The notes beneath the pieces were generated by a model that saw nothing but the letters and a program-made list of their open reading frames with translations, was not told the DNA's origin and made no database searches. Positions 12,590-22,589 of a stretch of DNA of 64,000 nt are shown here, in pieces. The DNA is from Diorhabda sublineata (Eukaryota; Arthropoda; Insecta; Coleoptera; Chrysomelidae): positions 30,733,572 through 30,797,571 of the forward strand of contig NC_079485.1 of the NCBI RefSeq assembly GCF_026230105.1. Reading direction: 5' to 3'. Position 1 is the first letter of the stretch. The number at the start of each line of letters is the position of its first letter. A program made the translations under genes and the position numbers.

Positions 12590-13765
12590 TTTTGCTTTTG
12601 AACATTTTATTTGCATGATATGCTCTATTATACTCTATTTGGAAAGAGCGTAAAGTAATAAATGCTCATCATAAATGCAAAACCCTGAAATTTTTAGTAT
12701 GGTACTTTGCGTCCAAAATTTTGAATATTCAAATATGCCAATGATAAATAAGTAACTGGACAGAGATATATTTTCCCCATAATTGACTTCTCACACAAAA
12801 CAACCAACAACTTACATTTTTGCTAGGCCTAAATCAAAAGTAGAAACTGATCGATACAGGTTTAGTCATTCAGTATATATAGCTTTGAAAACGCTTTTAA
12901 GAAATTAGAGTACATCGTATATTATCGTAACAGATTTCTATGTTTGAATTTATAATTAATTCCAAACTTGTTTTGATCATTTGTTTATGTATATAATTTT
13001 AACAACTACTAACTTTCTTTTTCAGTTATATATAGTTTCATAACTGTAGTGTTGAATAATATTTGAATCGATTAAATTTATGTTTTATTTATTTATCGGA
13101 ATTATACGAGGAGCATTCTCGATATATTATTTTCATTGGAACATTTATCAAATAAAAGAACATCCACATTCGATATTTCTTCGCGGATTTAAACTAATGC
13201 ATGTTTCTGTTATAGTTTTTTTGTAAATAAATCTCAATTTCGAGACCAATAATTATCAATTTTAATATGAGAGGTTAGTAACAGAGTCTCCATATCACAT
13301 TCTAGTGTTTTTTTTGTTTTTTAATTAAAATAAAATCCGGTAAGAAATAGACATGCCAATTTGAATTGGTCTATTGGAAAAGAGATAAAGAACATCGGCA
13401 TACCATTCTTTATTTATATTCTCTCTCATATTCTCTACTCGCATCTGATTGGTGCTTTATTCATAGAGTTAATATTGTTAATATGATATTATTTTATGCG
13501 AAAGAATTTTGCAGTTTCTCATTAAATAAAAAAAAAATACTTATAAATACAAGTTTCTCGAAAAAATATCGTCAGTCAATAAGGCTATCAGAATAACAAC
13601 CCATCTTTAAAATCTAGACATATATATATTATGAGGTTGATCTAAACTCTAAATGAACATATTTAACAAGAAATATAATAGAGATGGGAGGAATACCACA
13701 AATATACCACGTTATAGTAACGCCCAAGCTTGATTGATCTTTCGTATAACAAAATTTGTTATTTA
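12590..13765. other. AT-rich stretch without recognised gene
   Basis: No motif or repeat ends recognised. Confidence 0.4.
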
Positions 13766-14806
13766 CGATGATGTATTGATATCTAATTAGCCTAGACCAG
13801 TTGGATGTCCAATTGAAGTATCGAGCCATCATCAAGTACCTGTATTTAAAAGGGTTAAGAGGTAAGCAGATTCACGAAGATATGCTTAATACTCTTGACG
13901 ATAAATGTCCTTTGAAAAATTGGACTGCAAGCTTCAAAAGAGGTAAATTTTCCATTGAAGATGATGACCGATCGGGAAGGCCAGTTTCTGTGTCAGTCCC
14001 CGAAAATATCGATGCAGTTCTTGACATGATTTTATCAGACCGTCGAATTGGGCTAAAACGGATCTGATCTGAAGCACTGAATATTTCATAAGAACGCATA
14101 CATCATATAGTTCACGTCAATTTGGACATGAGAAAAATTGCTGCAAAATGGATCCCCAAATGTTTGATTGTTGACCAAAAGCGTGCAAGGGTAGAAGCAT
14201 CGCGTTCGATCTGTGCTCGATTTGAAAACGATGTAGACTTCTTAAACCGAGTTGTTACTATGGATAATATTTGGGTACATTTCTACGATCCCCCAACAAA
14301 GCAACAATCGATGGAATGGCGACACTCTGGTTCTCCAAGACCTGAGAAGTTTCGTGTCCAAAAATCTGCTGCTGGGATTGCCATGGAGTAATCATGATTG
14401 ATTTTTTGAATAAGGGAAGAACAATAACTGGAGATTACTATTCGGCATTACTGACCACTCTACGGGAAAAAATTAAAGAGAAAAGACGCGGAAAGCTATC
14501 CGAAAGTGTTTTGTTTTTGCAGGACAACGCCCTTGCACACAAATCTCATGTTGCCATGCAAAAAATTCGTGATTTAGTGTTTGAATTACTAGAACACCCC
14601 TTATTCACCAGATTTGGCTCCGTTCGACTATCATCTCTTTCCCCAACTGTAAATTTTCTTCCAACAAGGAGGTAATAAAAGCTGTGGAGATCTGGTTTGC
14701 AGACCAAGAAGAAACATTTTTTTTGAAAGGTCTAGAGACGTTGCAGGTTCGCTGTAATAAATGTATCCAATTAAGAGGAGAATATGTTGAGTAATAAAAT
14801 ATTTTC
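13766..14806 (+). mobile_element. mariner element, near full-length but broken (copy B)
   Basis: The left end follows TA at 13764-13765 and starts cgatgatgtattgatatc, like the left end of the copy at 44110. Reading frames: 13801-14067 gives the N-terminal DNA-binding part with the segment SIEDDDRSGRPVSVSVPENI; 14122-14391 gives RWIPKCL-type and VTMDNIWVHFYDPPTKQQSM sequence with the first catalytic Asp; 14394-14675 gives SVLFLQDNALAHKSH with the second Asp. The third motif, YSPDLAPFDYHLF, lies in another frame near 14590-14630. TGA at 14065, TAA after NIS and a frameshift near the end inactivate it. Total coding length equals a normal mariner of about 340 codons. The right inverted repeat is missing; homology stops near 14800. 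Confidence 0.9.
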
Positions 14807-15709
14807 GCTTAAATACGTGGAAGTAGCTGATTCACAGTTTTGTAATTTGCAAAATTTTTTTGTGTACTTAAAATAGATGTCAAATAATGATTTATGTTTG
14901 TACTAATACAAATTCTGTATAATAGGCAGGTCTTCCTCTTAAATAAAATCATTGTGAGTTACATGGGAAAACCCAACATTATGTTAAATTTTCTCGGACT
15001 TCTCTCTATGACATGCGAGCCTTAAATTCGTTCCTTCATTATTATTAACGCATCCTTCCTGGAAAAATTATAATATACTATTCAATTGTTTTTAACAATT
15101 ACTTCATCACAATTTGTAACACGGACCGATCTGAATATAAATTACATGCGAAATTTATTCAAGAAATGCTTTGAACATTTTGTCATGATCGTCATAAATA
15201 TTTTTTAGAACCTTTCATTATTGTTTGTAGTATAGTTTTTTCTATAGAAACGCATTAGCTTTTATGAATATTTCTTTGCCATTGTAACTAAAACGAATGA
15301 AGGGGTAGTGATATGAATAGGTTCAATTTTAATTCCCTACATTTGTTTCTTCTCTAAGAAAGAAAAGCTATCAAATGATCAAAGTTATTCGACTAAAAGC
15401 TATAAAATGTACTTATCATATTATTATTAATTTATCACTTTATATTAATGAATTTTTTTATAGATATAAACATAATTACATTGAACTATAATCTTATTTC
15501 TAATTTTTCTAACTGTTCATACCCGATAAACCTATTCGCTTATATCTAAATCATTCTATGAACACACTATTTCCGTGATTTCATTCATCGCTATAATTCT
15601 GAATATCGAAATTTGAAAAGAGGATTTTTTTTTATTATCATATTTGCATATTTACAATCTAAATCACATGTGAGTATTAAGTAAATTAGTTGTTTGTACT
15701 TGACTTGAA
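14807..15709. other. AT-rich stretch without recognised gene
   Basis: No motif or repeat ends recognised. Confidence 0.4.
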
Positions 15710-16670
15710 AAGGAAGCATTCATTGATGCTGCTCCTTAGTACTATTTTTTAGAGTTGTAGTAGATCTTGGAGTCAAGTTCCACGTAGTCTTCCCATACGT
15801 GGGACGTTAGCGGATATTTCTTCTATAAGCTCGTTGTCTTGGTTTGCCTTCTGTTGATTATATATTACGGCCAAACGCTGAATCTCATTTTTGACGTAGG
15901 GAATGTATTATTTTGATAGCCTAGGTTTAGCGCATTCCCAGAGTTAGATCCCGGACAGCCATATCGGCTCTAAGATTGATTTGTATATAAGCAATTTGTT
16001 GGTTATTGACAATTTTGATTTCCGTCTGAGGAGCCAGTACATTTGACGAGCATTGATATCTAGTTGCCTTCTTTTAGCCTCAGGTAAGTCGCTGATCTAG
16101 ATGAAGACCGAGGTATGTTACTGGAGGGCATATATTTTGACGCATGGTGAAGGTGATTCGCACAGATTTAGCTGGGTTGATCGTAGTTCACATTTTGATG
16201 TACCACTCATTAAGCAGGTCGATATGATTTTGTAAATCTTCAGTAGCTGTTAGTGAGGCGTCGTTTGTAGCTAAAACGACTATATCATCAGTCCTTTTAG
16301 TATTGTTGGCTACTGGAATATCTGATGTGTATATAAGGAAAAACAGTGACCCTAAGACCTACCTTGGGGGACTCTAGATTTCATAGGAGATAAATTAGAT
16401 TTCTGATCTGAGAAACTTACAGAAAAGGTCCTATTCGATAAGTATGATCTGGAGAGAAGGTAGTAATTACTTATAATACAGTTTTTTAACATAACATCTT
16501 TCTTGCAACTTCCATTTTATTTGTGTCCAAAGAATACAGTTCTTTTCTCATAGAACCGGGATGGAACTTTTTTGATTTGAGCTAATTCTATAAATATTTC
16601 TTTAACCACTTGGATGTAGGCAATTTTTCTAAAAGTGTCTAGTAGTAACTTGCATTATCCATTTCTGAGG
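15710..16670 (-). mobile_element. Non-LTR retrotransposon reverse transcriptase fragment (Jockey-like)
   Basis: In shifted frames the minus strand reads SRSYLSNRTFSVSFSDQKSN near 16450, then RVPQG and GSLFFLIYTSDIPVANN near 16370-16310 (the GVPQGSVLGPxLYxxYTSDIP motif). Next is TDDIVVLATNDASLT near 16290-16260 (YADD-type catalytic loop with Tyr-Ala replaced), followed by LLNEWYIKM and VRITFTMR (the thumb region, usually WRIKVNxxKSxxxxFTxR). Further down are PPVTYLGLHLDQRLT-like and IQINLRADMAV-like segments. Many stops and frameshifts. Jockey/I-group is the best fit. Confidence 0.75.
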
Positions 16671-16829
16671 AACAAGATCTTTCATGTATTTAAACATCAG
16701 CATTCAAGTCCTCACGTATGTATGATTTTGGAGCCTTGTAAACACTGCGACCCAAAGGATCTATTGATCCATCAATTCCATTACTTTTAAAAAGTTTAAA
16801 ATGTGGGATGGCTTTAATTTCCAAAGATC

Positions 16830-17420
16830 TTCGTCTTCTATTTCATACGCTCCCAGGTGTAGTGCTCTGCATTACATACTAGAACTCCTATTAGTATTTG
16901 TAGATTGTTTTTACTAAGGTGGATACATTCAACAGATCTACTCTGGTTATAGTTTCCCAGTCTCAGTCCTTTTAAGCAATCCCAAACGAGTTTGGATTTT
17001 ATGATATTGGAGCTTAGAGAACAGGATGATGATCTCCTGTTTGCGATAGCTCCTCTCTAGATTGAACTGAACACAGTTTTCAAATGCATAAATTTCTGAT
17101 TGAGAAATGCTTGATGCGCTGCTCAAACTTTTAGAGTGTTTAGTTCTGGGCTCCTATATTTATGCCAGTTCTGTCTGCTTATTTAGATCCGTATATAATT
17201 AATAGCATTTCTGTATGATGTTTTCATCCCACTTGCTGTTACAGTTTGTTATTGAGGTGAAATTTTTCTCAAAGCTCAACTTTTTCGATGCAACGTTCTG
17301 AGGCATGTTCCAAGGTTGATCATTCTTTAGAAACGGGGTTTTTATGATTATGTCTCTCTTTCCAGTGCTATGTGGAGAGTTGGGAGATTTAAAATCACTG
17401 CCGTTGTCTTCCACATTCTT
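16830..17420 (-). mobile_element. Non-LTR retrotransposon RNase H and C-terminal fragment
   Basis: The minus strand gives SQSEIYAFENCVQFNLERSY near 17100-17040 (the Glu motif xQAEIYAIxxCVEFNLxRxYR), then EIIILFSKLQYHKIQTRLGL to about 16980. It continues with the conserved C-terminal LSKNNLQILIGVL near 16900 (family form LSKNNIRTVTGLLTGH). The upstream part, 17200-17420, aligns with 39180-39400, which belongs to the same family. On this strand RNase H comes before the RT fragment at 16.6 kb, the reverse of element order, so these are two separate insertions or a rearrangement. Confidence 0.7.
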
Positions 17421-18989
17421 TTTCAAATAAGGTGAAATCAGTATTTGAATTTATTGAAGCTGTCAAAGAAAAGCGGTTCGCTTTCTGAAGGAACTGACAG
17501 AAAAAGACTTCTTGTACTGTTTCGAACAATGGAAGATTCGCTCGGAGCGATGTAGAGATAGAGGATAGGTACATATTGAAGGTGATAACAAATAAATATA
17601 CATAATATCAAAATAAAATGTTTCAAATCACCAGTTTCTTTATTTAATAGCCGCACAGTGTGTATTGTCAAAAATTATCAATTGTATTAAAATTTTATGA
17701 GGGATTTCCGCGTTACCGGTAAATTGTTTCATATTTTTTGTACTTTTCGGCTGAATTAGATGTGACTTTGAGTGAGTCCCGAATAAATTATAAAACTAAA
17801 TTTACATCACTCAACTTATCAATCTAATACATCTAAAAAATATGCGTTGCTATTTTGAGATATTCTGTGTGATATTTCCCTTGTGTTTATTTACGAAATT
17901 TATTTCAACTGCAAATCGTTTGGGAATTTATAATACAGTGCTAGAAATTTCCTGGTAATAAAAAGTCCTGATGCTTTAACGAATGTGATGACTGAAGACA
18001 GGTTTATCACATGCCTAATATCATCACCAAAGCTCCAGTTAATAGGTCTATCCAATAAATAATGAAAACTAAGAAAGATAAATTAACAGCAGAAATATTA
18101 ATTTTACAAAAATTGAAATAATAGTTTTGCAGAAATTGATTTTCTAATTGAATTGAATTTGTGAAATAAACATGCTCGAATCCTGGACTATGTCTTAATT
18201 GAAACACTTAACTGGTATTTAATAGTTATCTAAAAAATATTCCATAAATAAGTCGATAGAATGACATAACGTCATTAGTTTTAATCCAACAGGCCCTTTT
18301 GCCCTTCTTTGGATAGTGATTTATCGTCGTTATTTTCGATATTTCTGTCAACTTCGACGACTAAGTTATCTTAGTAGGAAATCATATTTTGTGAGCTGAA
18401 TAATATACAATAAGATCGAGTTTCAAAAATAAACTGTGTTTAGTCTACGATAAAATAGATTTATATTAATTAACTAATTATCTAAATTTAGAAAATAATT
18501 TTTTTTAAATCTTTTCTATCAGATTTTTTATGAATAATTCATTTTAAACTGCAAATTATCAATGTTGGAATGCTCATTCAGTTTCTTACTATCGACCCCA
18601 GGATGTAAACCTTATTTTTCATTTTTCTTCGTCTCTGAATTTTTTCTTATATCGTCTACCTTTAATTTCTTCATTAAAATGTTCGTACTGTCCATCTTCA
18701 TATCATTGCGTCTCATTTTCTGTATTAGCTCTTATAGAAATGATTTCTTACATAATTGATTTTCTTTTTACTACGAGAAATAATTTCACAATAAACAATA
18801 ATAGTGCATAATGAAGCATTCTCATATCTGACTGTCAATAATGCTGTCAGCTTTAACTGTCAATTCAAATATTCGTGTGAGTAAAAAAATTTACACCCGC
18901 ACACTCAAGGTAAATAGTCTTCAGCAAGAAAATCTGTAGCTTCTATTCTTTTTTTTATTTTAGCATTTTAAAGCCGTTAGTCTTAGCTT
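17421..18989. other. AT-rich stretch without recognised gene
   Basis: No motif or repeat ends recognised. Confidence 0.4.
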
Positions 18990-19870
18990 CTTAATGAGTG
19001 GTCTGTATAGTTACTTTTTTTTATTTCGACAGCGCTGGTCATTGGCACACAAAAATAATCATATGATGATACATCAGTTAACGTACATTATACTCTCATA
19101 CAGTGTGGTGGCTTTAAGAAACTATGATTTTCTTCATTTCCTTCGGGTAGTTAAATGTCTCCTTGAGGTTAGTTTTCATATCAAACTGCTGGTATCCGGT
19201 AGAGTATTCTCTGCAGTCGGTGAGGATGTGCTTAACAGTTACAGGAACTTGACTACTTTGACAGAGAGAACGACTTTCTGACGAAATCAATTAACCGTGA
19301 GTTTCATGTGGTTGATGCGAAGTCTTCTTATTGTCACAGCTTCTCTTCTACTCAAAAAGTTGTAAGCATGTGAGAAGTGGATGGGTAGATGTTATGTAAT
19401 ACTGTAGTACTCTTGCTCCATATATCACGCCAAGAGTTTTTTGAAGTTAGCCCCAGAACATTGGCAAGCTGAACTATGATTTCAGGAGGACTGTTCGGCA
19501 TGGCGATCTTCAGATTCGTTTCCAGCAATTCCAGTGTGCGATGGAAGCCAGATGAAGAAACTGTTATATCAAGAGCAACGAGAGTTTGGTAGATGTCATG
19601 AATGTTTTGGACTATTGGATGGTCAGTGAATATTGCTTTAATTGACTGTATGGACTAAGGAAAGTCAGTATATACGGCGATATGTTCATGGAGAGGAGAG
19701 ATAAATTTGAAAGCTTACTGTATAGTGTAAACACTACACGTCGAGGGTAAGCGGAAAGAACTTATGAGTTCGTGATTTGTAGTTACTGCGCAACCGACAC
19801 TGGATTCAGCTTTGGAGGCATCCGTATAGAGAAATAGGTCAAAGGATTTTTTATACTGAATTTCTAAGAA
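18990..19870 (-). mobile_element. Non-LTR retrotransposon 3' part: RNase H, C-terminus and 3' end
   Basis: The minus strand reads LYTDASKAESSVGCAVTTNH near 19830-19770 (first Asp of RNase H), FRLPSTCSVYTIQ (Glu region degraded), HEHIAVYTDFP (second Asp), SIQSIKAIFTDHPIVQNIHD, and then a C-terminal domain with WRDIWSKSTTVLHNIYPSTS and VPVTVKHILTDCREYS near 19240. The 3' end near 18990-19040 carries a gtgccaat-gccagcgctgtcg block also present at 33000 on the other strand, followed by an A-rich tail. Strongly resembles insect RNase H-bearing non-LTR elements of the I/Jockey group. 5'-truncated and with frameshifts. Confidence 0.8.
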
Positions 19871-19989
19871 TGCTTTATATACAAGGACGCTAGGGATTCA
19901 TGTTTATTGTAGATGTTTAGTGAGGTATCTACTATAGGAGTATTTTTTATCCAAGAGGGACAAGAAGGCAAAGAAAGTGGAATGGTCGA

Positions 19990-20350
19990 TATATAGTTAT
20001 TGAACTATTTATTTGGTAAAGAAAAAATCAATCGAAAATTGTTTTCTTTATGCAACACTACGAGAATCTTTGTTATTTGTTAGTTCAATTAACGTGTTCT
20101 CTGACAAATCGTGGTCTCGGTGGGCTGGTTGTAATTTGGTCTTCTTCTGACTGTCCAGCCACTCCTCAAGGTTCTCTAAGCTCTTGTTGGACTAGGACAT
20201 CTGTGAGGTCTTAACACCTCTTTCTTTGAAACAACATCTTCGATGAAAGTTAACAGTCTCTTGATAACGACGGTAAACTTTAGAAACTGCAGATTAATTC
20301 ATGTCTAGCGCACTGGACACTTCTAGCTAACTCTGACCTTGTCGCAGGTG
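19990..20350 (-). mobile_element. Tc1-like transposase remnant
   Basis: The minus strand shows FVREHVN near 20110 (family FARQHVNWT) followed by the position expected for VLFSDES, now frameshifted. Upstream in the element there are traces of the DNA-binding region. The block ttaacgtgttctctg and flanks are shared with the better preserved Tc1 copy at 47.6-48.06 kb. Heavily decayed. Confidence 0.55.
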
Positions 20351-20925
20351 CTTGAGCAGCTTATTGTATCTTTGTTTAAGGAAAATTTTTGTTTGTTGTT
20401 AACAGAGATGTTTATCGGTTGAGGTTCGATGACAACTGATAGTGGTGGATCAGGTAGTTAACCTTTTATAAGGATCATATACCCCTTACTAGCACATGAG
20501 AAAATTACTGTGCTATTCAGTTTGGTTATTGCTAAAAGTGTATTTTTTTGGTTTTATTAAAACTATATTTATTTATAGTATAAAACCTACAATAATATAT
20601 GTTGTTATAATAAATATTCCACATGCAAATCGATGTACTCCCTGTATAAATGAATCTTCTCCGCATAAAATAATAATAGGACCCAAGAATGACCTTTAAG
20701 TGTGTCATATTATGTTTTATTTCATCTTGTTTGAACATACTTCTACTACATTTTAATTTTTTGGGTGATAGGGCAGTGTCCGCTCAAGAGAAACTAGTAA
20801 GCCTTGACTGATATAATGCTACTAATAATAAATATGGACAATGAATTATTTTTAACATCAGGTTGTCTCAAAGTACAGCATTTGAAAGTTTCTTCTTCCA
20901 ATTTACTAATTTTTTTACATACAAT
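20351..20925. other. AT-rich stretch without recognised gene
   Basis: No motif recognised; contains short ccctgtataa-type strings common at insect element ends. Confidence 0.35.
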
Positions 20926-21259
20926 TACAGGGCGAATCATGAGGAACTTCTACCACATGTAGGGTCCCTCAAGGAGGGTATCATGTGGCTCCTAAAAAAG
21001 TCTACCCCTCTTCTTTATTAATTTACAGGGTGATTCGTGAAATTGGCCATAAATTCTAATTGGCTTTAGTAGTAGTAAATTCCTGGACAGACTTTGGAAA
21101 AATCAATTTAGGGATACCTATTTCATTTTGCACCCTGCATAATATTTATTTATAATGCAATAAGTGATATTTGACAATGTGGGATGGAAATTCGGATACT
21201 ATGAGGATCGTTTCTAATAGTATTACAAAAAAAGGTATAATTCTATCAATTAATTGTTG

Positions 21260-22090
21260 TCAGTTACCAATATTCTCTGTGTAAACTAATTGCTTAAATC
21301 GTCCACAAATATGGTAATCAACGGAATTGAAATCAAAGGATTTTGAAGGCCGTAAAATAGGACCTTCACGTCCTATCCACCTGTTGCCATAAACATCATT
21401 TAGATGTTGTTTTATTACTAGTGAAAAGTGGGGAGAGTCCCAATCATGCTGAAAATACATCCCTCATACTGAACACAATGTTTACACCACCACTACACTA
21501 ATACAATTACACTGTCTGACGTGCGTTTCGATAACCAATGAAGTTGGTTTTGAATGTTGGTGTAGTGCTAGAAATAAATAGTGTGTTCAGTATGAATATC
21601 CCCAACGGTTCCAAAAATTTTCTCGGATAACAATGTTGGCGTTGGAAAGCAAATTCGGCAAAATATTTTGGAAAAAGTCCAAATAAACCTGTCCCCTGAA
21701 AGGGCTATAAAAAAGTGAGGACCTTGGACACGGTAACCTTAAACGAACGACATTCTAGATTAGTATGAAGATATGTGACATGTGATTCACGGAAATTACT
21801 TATTTCGTCTCTTGTAAATTGGGCTTCATCTGTAAATTCCAACCTATACATTTCATCTGCAGGATGTAGTCTCTGAACCACCATATGATCTGGGTACAGA
21901 TGATATTTTTGTATTTGTATCTCTTAAATTTAATTGAGTAACATTAAGTTCTCGATTCACTTGTCTAGTGCTTGTAGTTCATAGTAACAGCGTCAATATT
22001 ATCATCTTCCTGCGCTTCATCTATATGTCGTTCTTCTCGGATTAGGAAGTACTTACCTACTTAAGGAAATCGAAATCAGCTCGCACTCTT
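21260..22090 (-). pseudogene. DUF4817/Tc3-type DDE transposase pseudogene
   Basis: The minus strand, in several frames, reads ADEMYRLEFTDEAQFTRDEI near 21870-21810 (first catalytic Asp, family form LFTDEAxFTRDG), FRESHV, then after the inserted 132-bp element YFQHDWDSPHFSLVIKQHLN (second Asp), VYGNRWIGREGPI, and SFDFNSVDYHICGRFKQLVY (third motif, normally SPDLTPLDYFLWGxLKxLVY; Pro-Asp has become Phe-Asp). This is the transposase type frequently found in insect genomes with a DUF4817 helix-turn-helix. Several frameshifts; inactive. It fits inside the acagggtgat-ended inverted repeats. Confidence 0.8.
21464..21595. mobile_element. 132-bp inverted-repeat insertion (MITE-like)
   Basis: Perfect 14-bp ends: tcatactgaacaca at 21464-21477 and tgtgttcagtatga at 21582-21595, with further inner complementarity around caccactacac. 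It interrupts the transposase frame exactly between LEPLGIF-like and YFQHDW sequence. atccc occurs on both sides (21459-21463 and 21598-21602), a possible target duplication offset by two bases. Its left half matches, inverted, 54865-54945. Confidence 0.7.
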
Positions 22091-22360
22091 TTAAATGTAA
22101 TATATTAGGGAACGTGGCAATGAAATACCCAAGTAGACTAACTTTAATAATATATTTTCCGAGCTTTCGAATACTTCATCGTATTCATCGTCTGGGAAAT
22201 AATTAATTAAGATTTTAGGTGGTTTTAAATTATATTAATTCTTTTTTTAAATTCATAGGCTTAAAAATTCTATATTGAAAAAAATTAATTAATTTATTAA
22301 TCAATATTTCTATCAACGTCAATTTGAATATTGACGTTTTGACTTTTCTTTGAGTCTTTG

Positions 22361-22387
22361 ACATTGACATTGACATTGACACTTACA
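22361..22387 (+). repeat. Short TGACAT tandem repeat
   Basis: Four adjoining copies of the hexamer gacatt with slight variation at the end. Simple repeat, no function inferred. Confidence 0.7.
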
Positions 22388-22589
22388 ATTTGCGTATTTA
22401 AAGAAAAGTCGAAACATCAACTTTCATATATCTTTCAAAAATAAGTGAAAAAATCTAGTTTTGAAACAGAAGAAACCTAAAATATATATAGAATATTATA
22501 ACAAATGGTAAATGCATTAAACGTATTGTAAGTTTTTCAAGTGAAAGTAATGAAGAAGAAAAATAGTCACTGAAGAAGAAATTCAAAAT

